Assembly: GCA_900551965.1 (NCBI GenBank)
Contig: URYF01000077.1
Span: 1 to 6,365, forward strand
Source of the DNA: an uncultured bacterium
Lineage (GTDB): Bacteria; Cyanobacteriota; Vampirovibrionia; Gastranaerophilales; Gastranaerophilaceae
Length of the DNA stretch: 6,365 bases
Direction of reading: 5' to 3'
The translations under genes and the position numbers were made by a program. Positions 1 to 5,196 of this stretch are shown here, piece by piece. Position 1 is the first letter of the stretch; the number at the start of each line of letters is the position of its first letter. Below the pieces are notes generated by a model. That model saw nothing but the letters and a program-made list of their open reading frames with translations, did not search any database and was not told where the DNA came from.

Positions 1-33
1 GGGTCAGGAGTTCGAATCTCCTAACCTCCACCA
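1..33 (+). tRNA. tRNA 3' end (partial, isotype undetermined)
   Basis: The first 33 bases are the 3' end of a tRNA. The T-arm is AGGAG-TTCGAAT-CTCCT, a perfect 5-bp stem around the TTCGAAT loop. It is followed by the 3' acceptor strand AACCTCC, discriminator A and an encoded CCA. GGGTC before the T-arm fits a short class I variable loop, which with discriminator A argues against Ser, Leu and Tyr (class II). The anticodon lies outside the window, so the amino acid cannot be named; the missing 5' acceptor strand should read about GGAGGTT. Confidence 0.93.
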
Positions 34-41
34 ATTAAATT

Positions 42-63
42 AAGAGCCGAAAGGCTCTTTTTT
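42..63 (+). terminator. Intrinsic terminator of the tRNA
   Basis: A perfect 7-bp stem, AAGAGCC (42-48) with GGCTCTT (53-59), is closed by a GAAA tetraloop and runs into six T residues (58-63). It lies 8 bases after the tRNA CCA and ends that rightward transcript. Confidence 0.92.
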
Positions 64-207
64 AGTGTGTTTTGACGATTTTATTTTTGCGAATTTATTC
101 GTTTTTATGTCAGAATTCTGATGGTTAAAAAAGAACATGTGTAATCTGTGTGTAATTGTTTAAACTCAACTTTTTATTTTTATATGCAACTAATACATTT
201 TTTACAC
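64..207. other. Intergenic stretch, no gene seen
   Basis: I see no credible reading frame here. It lies between the tRNA terminator and the terminator of the leftward mntP operon. It holds a perfect 12-bp palindrome TCAGAATTCTGA (110-121) and two copies of TGTGTAAT (138-145 and 149-156) in the same orientation, 11 bp apart, about one helical turn. TTGACG at 72-77 resembles a -35 box but no good -10 follows at the right distance. No function is claimed. Confidence 0.5.
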
Positions 208-240
208 AAAAAACTCTCTATCAAATTAATGATAGAGAGT
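208..240 (-). terminator. Intrinsic terminator of the DUF4127-mntP operon
   Basis: A perfect 10-bp inverted repeat, ACTCTCTATC (213-222) and GATAGAGAGT (231-240), encloses an 8-base loop. Read on the minus strand the hairpin is followed by a run of T (complement of A208-A212), the arrangement of a Rho-independent terminator for leftward transcription. On the plus strand it is followed by AGTAAATTTT, so it is poor in that direction. It lies about 240 bases beyond the mntP stop, leaving a long 3' region that could hold a further small gene. Confidence 0.85.
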
Positions 241-318
241 AGTAAATTTTACATTTAAATTTATAAAATATAATTGTTTAATACATAAATAGAATCACGC
301 GGAATATATTTTAAAGTA

Positions 319-504
319 TCAGCTCAAGTTCTTCGGACACAAGCCCGTAGTATATAAATCGTACGTATGTCTTAAAATTTTTATGACATCCGCTAAAAAC
401 GCAAATGTTAAAACCATCAATCCGTATGCAAATATTTGAAAACATTCTTTTTTTAAATATATTAAAATAAATTTTGCTGACTTAAACAATAGCTTTAATC
501 GCAA
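319..504 (-). CDS. Possible small membrane protein (doubtful ORF)
   Basis: This is a 61-codon frame opening with TTG inside the last 23 bases of mntP and ending at TGA. I do not recognise it. The product would have a basic amphipathic N-terminus, one hydrophobic segment at about residues 21-44 (IFAYGLMVLTFAFLADVIKI), and a short tail with Arg, His and Tyr. Against it: there is no Shine-Dalgarno site before the TTG (a stop codon lies only three codons upstream), and a second frame (311-445, 44 codons, ATG start) overlaps it, so at most one is real. For it: it sits between mntP and the operon terminator, a stretch otherwise unexplained. An internal ATG at 417 would give only 32 residues. Confidence 0.3.
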   Translation of the reverse strand: MRLKLLFKSAKFILIYLKKECFQIFAYGLMVLTFAFLADVIKILRHTYDLYTTGLCPKNLS

Positions 505-1021
505 GGAGAATTAAAATTAATCCGCCTAATATTTCCAAATATTTTGCAGGAATATTTTTTATAAAATTTCCAAACCAAAATCCGGCAATTGACATCATAA
601 ATGAAGCCAAACCAATAATAATTACAGATAAAAGCAAGCTTGTATGGGTTAATCTCAACGTTGCACCTGAAACAAGTGCATCAATACTTGTAGCTACCCC
701 TAAGCTAATCAAGCATTTCAAACCGATACATTGGATAACTTCTTCTTTTTTTTGAAAAGATTCAAATATAAATTTTACCCCGAGAATAAAAAATATTCCA
801 AAAACAATCCATTTGCTAAACGGCACAATAAGCTTATACATATAATCGGCACCAACATAGCCAATAACCGGCATTCCGCCTTGAAATAATCCCATAACAA
901 GAGCAAGACTCAATGAATTTTTTAACCGGTTATATTTAAAAACCAGCCCCTGAGAAAAAGAAACAACCAAACAATCTATCCCGAGCGCAAGCCCAAGCAA
1001 AATTATATCAATTAAATTCAA
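482..1021 (-). CDS. mntP: MntP-family manganese efflux pump
   Basis: The 179-residue product matches the usual size (180-190) and pattern of MntP (formerly DUF204), an inner-membrane exporter of Mn2+. It has about six hydrophobic helices in two similar halves. The first half begins with a GIDCLVVS segment around Asp16; the second has GVATSIDALVSG around Asp114. These two Asp residues occupy the positions of the conserved acidic pair in the family. The third signature, a Gly/Ser-rich helix (IGLASFMMSIAGFWFG), is at 136-151. The start is TTG at 1021, set by a GAGG site (1031-1028) six bases upstream. That start overlaps the upstream DUF4127 stop by 14 bases, so translation is probably coupled. 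Cytosolic Mn protection is the family role; specificity here is inferred. No yybP-ykoY-type Mn riboswitch is evident upstream. Confidence 0.9.
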   Translation of the reverse strand: MNLIDIILLGLALGIDCLVVSFSQGLVFKYNRLKNSLSLALVMGLFQGGMPVIGYVGADYMYKLIVPFSKWIVFGIFFILGVKFIFESFQKKEEVIQCIGLKCLISLGVATSIDALVSGATLRLTHTSLLLSVIIIGLASFMMSIAGFWFGNFIKNIPAKYLEILGGLILILLAIKAIV

Positions 1022-2351
1022 CTTCTACCTCAAACAATCTATCCCAAGGGTAACTATAATTAACATTTATCTTTGTATCAAAAATATCTTCCAAAATTTT
1101 TTCAAACGGCTGCATGCCGGATTTAAGTTCTGCCTTATCCGGAGAAATCAAGCTTTGACGAACATTTGCCTGATATGCCCAATCATCAAGAAACCTTGTA
1201 ATCTGCAGATTTTGAAACGCCTTTTTATTATATTGTTCAGCAAGATATTTTATTTTTGCAGCACAAATTAAACTTCCCAAACTATTAGCAGAAGTGTTCC
1301 AGGCTGAATATCCGTAAAATTTCTCATCTGATAAATTATTTTTAAACAATTCATTTACAAAATTATTATCAGCCCCGTTTGCAAATCTAACATCAGCAAT
1401 CATATAAGGTCTCGACGGAGCTTTAAAAGATGCATCAAAACTTTCTGTATCAACCTTCATAACAATTTCACCCTGATGATTTTTAAAATTATTTATATAA
1501 AGTAAAATATCAGCACAGCCTTCATCAGAAACCGCACAGCCGCAAAGCTCTATCTGACCATATACAGATTTTTCAATTGAAATATCTTCATAATTTGAAA
1601 TCAAATTTTTATATTCCGGATCTAAAAATATCGGACAAATTTTTACATTTCCCTGAATTGCCCGAGCAAGTAAGCTCAGAGGGATTTCATCTGCTCCGGT
1701 TTTAGTAAAACCGCCCATTTGCTCAAGAACCTGCGCCTCTTTTACATTAAAACCAAATTCAGCACAATCATCTTTTGAAAATATCAAAGTATCAAACAAG
1801 CCTGATTTTTGCCATTCCAAATAAATTTTATTAATCTCAAAATTTCGTCTTCTGGTTTCAATATAATCATCAATAATCTCAGATGGGATATCGTGAATCA
1901 TACCATCTTTTCCACCGAGTTTATCTGTCTGATAAGAGTATTTAAAAATCTTTTTGCCCCATTGTGCCCAGTATTCCTTTTCTTCCTCATTATAATTGTT
2001 ATTTGAAATCCGCATAATACTTGAAAATGCATATACTTTACAATTTTTATCTTCCAAAATTTCTTTCAAAGTTTCAATTCTTGTTTTAATTTCTTCAAAA
2101 GTTTCAGGGCATCTTCTTGACGGGATTAATCCGCCATAAGCAAGTGTATCCAATGAAAGAATAATTGCGTCAACATCATTAAGTGATACAAGCCATTCAA
2201 ACAAGCCTTCAATATCGGCAATCTTTTGCAGCCCGCCTAATAGTTTTCTGTCAGGGACATAAAATTCAATCTCTGAATTAAGCGCTGCTGCAAGTTTTGG
2301 AAGCGTATAGCATACCGGTCTATTATCTATTGGCACAAAAGCAATTTTCAT
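1008..2351 (-). CDS. DUF4127 family protein
   Basis: I recognise this 447-residue protein as DUF4127 by its landmarks: PIDNRPV at 7-13, LDTLAYGGLIPSR at 68-79, SIMRI at 111-115, GADE at 219-222, WNTSANSLGS at 351-360 and RFLDDWAYQ at 386-394. Members are typically about 500 residues, soluble, and I know of no settled biochemical function. The clusters of conserved Asp, Arg, Asn and Gly suggest an enzyme, but no reaction is assigned. There is no signal peptide or membrane segment, so it is likely cytoplasmic. The frame stays open to a TTG at 2375, but ATG 2351 is preferred because it begins at MKIAFVPIDNRPV, where family members begin. Neither start has an SD site; a promoter -10 sits six bases before the ATG. 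It is the first gene of the leftward operon with mntP. Confidence 0.85.
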   Translation of the reverse strand: MKIAFVPIDNRPVCYTLPKLAAALNSEIEFYVPDRKLLGGLQKIADIEGLFEWLVSLNDVDAIILSLDTLAYGGLIPSRRCPETFEEIKTRIETLKEILEDKNCKVYAFSSIMRISNNNYNEEEKEYWAQWGKKIFKYSYQTDKLGGKDGMIHDIPSEIIDDYIETRRRNFEINKIYLEWQKSGLFDTLIFSKDDCAEFGFNVKEAQVLEQMGGFTKTGADEIPLSLLARAIQGNVKICPIFLDPEYKNLISNYEDISIEKSVYGQIELCGCAVSDEGCADILLYINNFKNHQGEIVMKVDTESFDASFKAPSRPYMIADVRFANGADNNFVNELFKNNLSDEKFYGYSAWNTSANSLGSLICAAKIKYLAEQYNKKAFQNLQITRFLDDWAYQANVRQSLISPDKAELKSGMQPFEKILEDIFDTKINVNYSYPWDRLFEVEVEFN

Positions 2352-2359
2352 AATATAAT
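2330..2359 (+). promoter_or_regulatory. Promoter of the UbiE/MenG gene
   Basis: TTGGCA (2330-2335, 5/6 match to consensus), an 18-bp spacer and a perfect TATAAT (2354-2359) lie upstream of the methyltransferase start. They lie inside the first codons of the divergent DUF4127 gene. Transcription would begin near 2366, giving a leader of about 34 nt that contains the GGAG ribosome site (2388-2391). Its -10 overlaps the opposite-strand -10 at 2358-2363, so the two promoters cannot easily be occupied together. Confidence 0.6.
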
Positions 2360-2386
2360 TATATGGCTGAAACAAAAATTACGCAA
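2358..2386 (-). promoter_or_regulatory. Promoter of DUF4127-mntP, apparently leaderless
   Basis: On the minus strand TTGCGT (2386-2381), a 17-bp spacer and a perfect TATAAT (2363-2358) form a sigma-70-type promoter. The -10 ends six bases before the ATG at 2351, so the expected transcription start coincides with the A of the start codon. This agrees with the missing Shine-Dalgarno site. The -35 is a 3/6 match, so the call rests mainly on the -10 and its placement. Confidence 0.55.
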
Positions 2387-2399
2387 TGGAGTTTACATT

Positions 2400-3068
2400 A
2401 TGGCATGCGATAAAAATCCGCAAAAAATAAAAAATATGTTTGATGAAATTTCACCATATTATGATAAAATGAATAATTTTATATCACTTGGTACCCATTT
2501 TTTACTAAAATATCTGGCAGTGAAAGAACTCGGTATAAAGCCGCGTACAATGATTCTTGACCTATGCTGCGGAACCGGAGATTTCACAAAAATTATCACA
2601 AGATTCTACCCTCGTGCAAAAATTATCGGATTGGATTTTTCACAAAACATGTTAAAAATTGCCAAAACTAAAAATCCTAAAGGGGTTTTTGTACAAGCAG
2701 ACTGTACCGAGATTCCGTTTAGTGAAGACGAATTTGATTATATAACAATGGGTTTTGGGCTCAGAAATATAAAAAAACGCTCAAAAGCACTTGATGAAAT
2801 TTATCGAGTTTTAAACAAAGGCGGTAAATTTTTACAAATCGATTTTGGAAATCATAATCATTTCAGCAAAATTTTTGATTTACTTGTTCCGCTTATTGCA
2901 AAAATCAGCGGGAAAAATTCCGAACATTATAAATATCTTCTTAATTCGAAAAAGGAATTTCCAAACCCAGATGAATTAATCCGCGAATTTGAAACCCACG
3001 GATTTAAATATGTAAAAAAATGCAGTTATCTTTTTGGAACTATTTCTGCACAAATTATGCAAAAATAG
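2400..3068 (+). CDS. ubiE: UbiE/MenG-type SAM-dependent methyltransferase
   Basis: The 222-residue product has the full set of UbiE/COQ5 signatures: the N-terminal MFDEISPYYDKMN (13-25), SAM motif I LDLCCGTGD (53-61), acidic Asp79 in GLDFSQNML, AD at 100-101, FGLRN at 119-123, and the C-terminal YKYLLNSKKEFP (177-188) and GTISAQ. Family members C-methylate demethylmenaquinone, or the ubiquinone precursor, with S-adenosylmethionine, on the cytoplasmic face of the membrane. The length is slightly below the usual 230-250 but both ends look complete. ATG 2400 has a GGAG site eight bases upstream. No other quinone-pathway gene lies in the window, so the substrate is inferred from the family; menaquinone would be more likely in an anaerobe. 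It diverges from DUF4127 and converges on the dehydrogenase gene. Confidence 0.88.
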   Translation: MACDKNPQKIKNMFDEISPYYDKMNNFISLGTHFLLKYLAVKELGIKPRTMILDLCCGTGDFTKIITRFYPRAKIIGLDFSQNMLKIAKTKNPKGVFVQADCTEIPFSEDEFDYITMGFGLRNIKKRSKALDEIYRVLNKGGKFLQIDFGNHNHFSKIFDLLVPLIAKISGKNSEHYKYLLNSKKEFPNPDELIREFETHGFKYVKKCSYLFGTISAQIMQK

Positions 3069-3080
3069 TCCCTTTGAAAC

Positions 3081-4097
3081 TCAGATAACACGGTTCGCAC
3101 GCCCGCCTTGAACATAATCTGATAAACTTTTAAACGTTAAATTTAAAATATAATCAATAGCTTCTTGTGTATCATAAGCCATATGCGGAGTTAAAATAAC
3201 ATTTTGCATTTTAGATAACTCGCGAACAGTTTCAGAAGTTTCCACACAAGTTACCGCTGATCTGTTTTCACCTTTATTATCTGAATCTGACACAGGACAA
3301 GCAACAACATCAAGTGCAATCCCTTCAAATTTACCGTTCTTGGCAAATTCTAATAAAGCCTCCGTATCAACAAGTTCACCACGTGAAACATTTACAAAAT
3401 AAGCACCGTCTTTCATCATTTCAAACTGTTCACGTCCAATCATGTGATAAGTTTCATTGTTATTTGGAAGGTGCAGAGTAATAATATCTGAATTTTTCAA
3501 AAGATAATCCAAGTCCGTATATTCAACATTAGTTTCATTAATCAAATCATTCCTTTGGCGAACATCATAGGCAAGAATTTTCATTCCAAAAGCTTTTGAA
3601 TAATTACACACAGCACAACCTATGGAACCCGTCCCAATAACACCTATAGTCAAATTGTTCAAATTTCTTCCGCAATAATCTCCATATTTAGGTTTGATAT
3701 CTTTTTGAGAAGATATTGCCTGATAAAGTTTTCTCACAAGCATTAAAATAAGTGCCATCGTATATTGAGCAACCGTAGTATTACCATATGCTTCAACATT
3801 AACAAGCGCAATATTTTTCATTGCACAAGAATTTAAGCAAATATGGTCATAACCTGTTGAACGGGTAGAAATTATACGTAAATTTTTAAACTTCGATATA
3901 ATCTTTTCATCAACATTTGAAGTTATAAAAACGCTTATAATCATCGCGTTTTCCAAATCTTCTTTATCCAACGATTCAAGCGTAACCTCGTTCAAACTTT
4001 CTTCGAAAAATTTTATATCAAAGTTTTCAAAATGATGTTCCTTGAAAAAATTTTTCTCTGACTCTCTATAATCAAAAAATAACATTTTACACGACAT
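3081..4097 (-). CDS. D-2-hydroxyacid dehydrogenase, D-lactate dehydrogenase-like
   Basis: The 338-residue product belongs to the NAD-dependent D-isomer 2-hydroxyacid dehydrogenases, which reversibly reduce 2-oxoacids such as pyruvate to D-hydroxyacids. Visible landmarks are STRSTGYDHI (78-86), the Rossmann motif GTGSIG (155-160), Asp178 at the end of the second strand (suggesting NAD preference), NVSRGELVD with catalytic Arg239, and TPHMAYDT with catalytic His305. The catalytic Glu expected in DVxxxE is not there: the sequence reads LDVVACP (262-268), followed by a longer segment before His305. There are eight Cys, including CxxC at 88-91 and 161-164. The start at 4097 is set by AAGGAG (4109-4104) six bases upstream; the frame stays open to 4193 but that extension lacks support. 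D-lactate dehydrogenase is the likeliest role; the substrate is unproven. Confidence 0.85.
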   Translation of the reverse strand: MSCKMLFFDYRESEKNFFKEHHFENFDIKFFEESLNEVTLESLDKEDLENAMIISVFITSNVDEKIISKFKNLRIISTRSTGYDHICLNSCAMKNIALVNVEAYGNTTVAQYTMALILMLVRKLYQAISSQKDIKPKYGDYCGRNLNNLTIGVIGTGSIGCAVCNYSKAFGMKILAYDVRQRNDLINETNVEYTDLDYLLKNSDIITLHLPNNNETYHMIGREQFEMMKDGAYFVNVSRGELVDTEALLEFAKNGKFEGIALDVVACPVSDSDNKGENRSAVTCVETSETVRELSKMQNVILTPHMAYDTQEAIDYILNLTFKSLSDYVQGGRANRVI

Positions 4098-4153
4098 GAA
4101 TTTCTCCTTTTTATAAATTATTTTTTTAACAAAGGAAAAAACTATTGCCATAA

Positions 4154-4159
4154 AGTATA
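4154..4159 (-). promoter_or_regulatory. Possible -10 of the dehydrogenase gene
   Basis: On the minus strand TATACT (4159-4154, 5/6 match) would start a transcript near 4147, leaving a leader of about 50 nt before the ATG at 4097. No convincing -35 lies 16-18 bases upstream, so this is tentative. Confidence 0.25.
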
Positions 4160-4241
4160 AACTTTTAAAATTAAAGACTAACCCACGGCACAATGTTAAA
4201 TAAGAAAAAAACAGATATCTTTATATAGAAAGGAGCTTTAA

Positions 4242-4727
4242 ATGAAACACGATTTAATAGTACGCGAACCTGAATTATACTTTGACAGCATACATCAGGA
4301 ACTTGATAATTTTTTACGAGATACATTTTTCACACACACATTTGGACACCCGTTGAATATAATCAAAAACTCAATGCTCAGACCTGCAGTTGAAGTTGTT
4401 CAAAACAAAGATAATTATAAGATTAAAGTCCAGCTGCCCGGGGTAAAAAAAGATAACATTGAAGTTGAAATGGATAATGACTTTATGACAATAAGTGCAG
4501 AAACCCACGAAGAAAAAGAAGAGAAGCAACAAGAAGAACACAATGCACGCTACCATACATCAGAGTTTCGCTACGGTAAATATCAGCGAACAATATCTTT
4601 TGACCAGCCAATAAAATCTGAAGATGCAACCGCTGATTATAAAGACGGAGTTTTAACAGTAACAGTGCCAAAACAGAATATCGAAACAAAAGCACCAAAA
4701 AAATTAACAATAAATGATAAATCCTAA
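4242..4727 (+). CDS. Small heat-shock protein, Hsp20/alpha-crystallin family
   Basis: The 161-residue product is an ATP-independent cytoplasmic holdase that binds unfolding proteins. The alpha-crystallin domain runs from about residue 47 (RPAVEVVQNKDNYKIKVQLPG) to 144. It includes the LPGVKKDNIEVE strand pair and the family signature ADYKDGVLTVTVPK (131-144). The N-terminal 46 residues are the usual variable arm. A very acidic loop (about 87-100, Glu/Lys/Gln-rich) sits where the dimer-swap loop lies in bacterial Hsp20. The C-terminal LTI (155-157) can serve as the I-x-I oligomer contact. ATG 4242 follows AAGGAG (4230-4235) by six bases. The gene diverges from the dehydrogenase gene. I found no CIRCE element (TTAGCACTC-N9-GAGTGCTAA) and no clear sigma-70 promoter upstream, so its heat control is not visible. 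Confidence 0.95.
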   Translation: MKHDLIVREPELYFDSIHQELDNFLRDTFFTHTFGHPLNIIKNSMLRPAVEVVQNKDNYKIKVQLPGVKKDNIEVEMDNDFMTISAETHEEKEEKQQEEHNARYHTSEFRYGKYQRTISFDQPIKSEDATADYKDGVLTVTVPKQNIETKAPKKLTINDKS

Positions 4728-4728
4728 A

Positions 4729-4896
4729 TTTGTATTCCAAATACCGAATTCTCCCCTGACTAAAGGGGCATGCAATTTAGCGGCAGGAATACAAACGGCT
4801 GCAAATCGTTGAGCATGAAACGATTTATCCAGGGATTCACCGGATACCAGCCGAAAACAAGGGACCCGATTTCAAATATGAAATCGGATCCCTTTT
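4729..4896 (+). ncRNA. Candidate structured RNA, unidentified class
   Basis: About 170 nt starting two bases after the hsp20 stop fold by eye into three tandem domains. Domain 1 is a long imperfect hairpin: TTTGTATTCC (4729-4738) with GGAATACAAA (4786-4795), then CCG (4744-4746) with CGG (4781-4783), AATT with AATT (4747-4750, 4774-4777), and CCCCT (4753-4757) with AGGGG (4764-4768) capped by GACTAA. Domain 2 starts at the very next base: CGGCTG (4796-4801) with CAGCCG (4848-4853) closes a three-way junction with hairpins AAATCGTT/AACGATTT (4803-4810, 4819-4826) and ATCC/GGAT (4827-4830, 4842-4845). Domain 3 is the terminator at 4861-4896. It could be a free sRNA or a 3' UTR of hsp20 mRNA; no clear promoter of its own is seen. 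It does not match the riboswitch, 6S, SRP, tmRNA or RNase P landmarks I know. Confidence 0.6.
4861..4896 (+). terminator. Strong intrinsic terminator after hsp20 / structured RNA
   Basis: GGGACCCGATTTC (4861-4873) and GAAATCGGATCCC (4880-4892) form a 13-bp stem with one C-A mismatch and a 6-base loop AAATAT, followed by TTTT. It ends transcription from hsp20 or from the RNA at 4729. On the minus strand the hairpin is followed by TTGTTTTC, so it might also work weakly in that direction. Confidence 0.88.
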
Positions 4897-4948
4897 GATT
4901 AAACCAAAATTATTAATATTCTTCTTTTTACAGATTAACACTACACAA

Positions 4949-4962
4949 TCGGGCATGCCCGA
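4949..4962. repeat. Perfect 14-bp palindrome TCGGGCATGCCCGA
   Basis: This GC-rich perfect inverted repeat without a loop stands in AT-rich intergenic DNA. It has no T tract on either side, so it is not a terminator. Its GCATGC core also occurs at 4768-4773. It could be a dimeric regulator site or a genome-wide palindromic motif; the sequence does not tell which. Confidence 0.6.
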
Positions 4963-5004
4963 CAGAGCAATATTAAAAATAATTTACAAATCTTAATAAG
5001 ACTC

Positions 5005-5080
5005 AAAACCATGCGAAACCATGTCAAATCATGGTTTTCAATAGAATAAAAAATCCAAAATCATGTCCAGTCATGGTTTT
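5005..5080. repeat. Two CATG-centred inverted repeats at 42-bp period
   Basis: Unit A: AAACCATG (5016-5023) and CATGGTTT (5030-5037) around a 6-base centre TCAAAT. Unit B: AAAATCATG (5057-5065) and CATGGTTTT (5072-5080) around TCCAGT, with one G-T mismatch. The aligned cores ATGTCAAATCATGGTTTT (5021-5038) and ATGTCCAGTCATGGTTTT (5063-5080) differ at two positions and are 42 bp apart, about four helical turns. A third half-site AAAACCATG lies at 5005-5013. This looks like a pair of operators on one DNA face, about 85-150 bp upstream of the next promoter; paired RNA hairpins are the alternative. Confidence 0.55.
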
Positions 5081-5162
5081 AAGCACTTTTATTTTTTAAA
5101 ACTCTTGATATAGTAAGGTTTTAGCTATATGTTACAAAACTTCATAACAACATGTTCCGACC

Positions 5163-5190
5163 TTGAAAAATAACTCTTATTTTCTATAAT
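5163..5190 (+). promoter_or_regulatory. Promoter upstream of the Cys-rich small gene
   Basis: TTGAAA (5163-5168, 4/6 match), a 16-bp spacer and perfect TATAAT (5185-5190) form a good sigma-70 promoter. The predicted start is near 5197, which is exactly an ATG. A weaker alternative is TTGATA (5105-5110) with TATGTT (5128-5133) at 17-bp spacing. The promoter lies downstream of the two inverted repeats at 5005-5080. Confidence 0.6.
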
Positions 5191-5196
5191 AAAAAT

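Noticed and set aside
1809..2006. Plus-strand 65-codon frame inside DUF4127
   Set aside because: Antisense shadow with a Phe/Ile-rich product and no support.
2352..2375. TTG start for DUF4127 eight codons upstream
   Set aside because: No SD site, and it would overlap the promoter -10; the family start is at MKIAFVPIDNRPV.
2352..2400. yybP-ykoY manganese riboswitch before the mntP operon
   Set aside because: The promoter leaves essentially no leader, so there is no room for one.
4098..4193. N-terminal extension of the dehydrogenase (32 more residues, partly hydrophobic)
   Set aside because: The family begins at MSCKMLFFDY, and AAGGAG six bases before ATG 4097 decides the start; the extension has no ribosome site and would add a spurious hydrophobic segment to a cytoplasmic enzyme.
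4098..4241. CIRCE or other heat-shock operator upstream of hsp20
   Set aside because: No TTAGCACTC/GAGTGCTAA inverted repeat, and no convincing -35/-10 pair was found.
4371..4740. Two minus-strand frames opposite hsp20 (61 and 85 codons)
   Set aside because: Low-complexity Leu/Phe-rich products, antisense to a clear Hsp20 gene; shadows of its codon bias.
4729..4896. Known RNA class (6S, SRP, tmRNA, RNase P, cobalamin, TPP, ydaO or other riboswitch)
   Set aside because: None of the conserved sequence landmarks that I know for these classes is present; also no gene starts just downstream that a riboswitch would control.
5005..5080. Possible CRISPR array
   Set aside because: Only two short imperfect copies, each itself a palindrome, with no uniform repeat-spacer pattern and no cas genes in the window.
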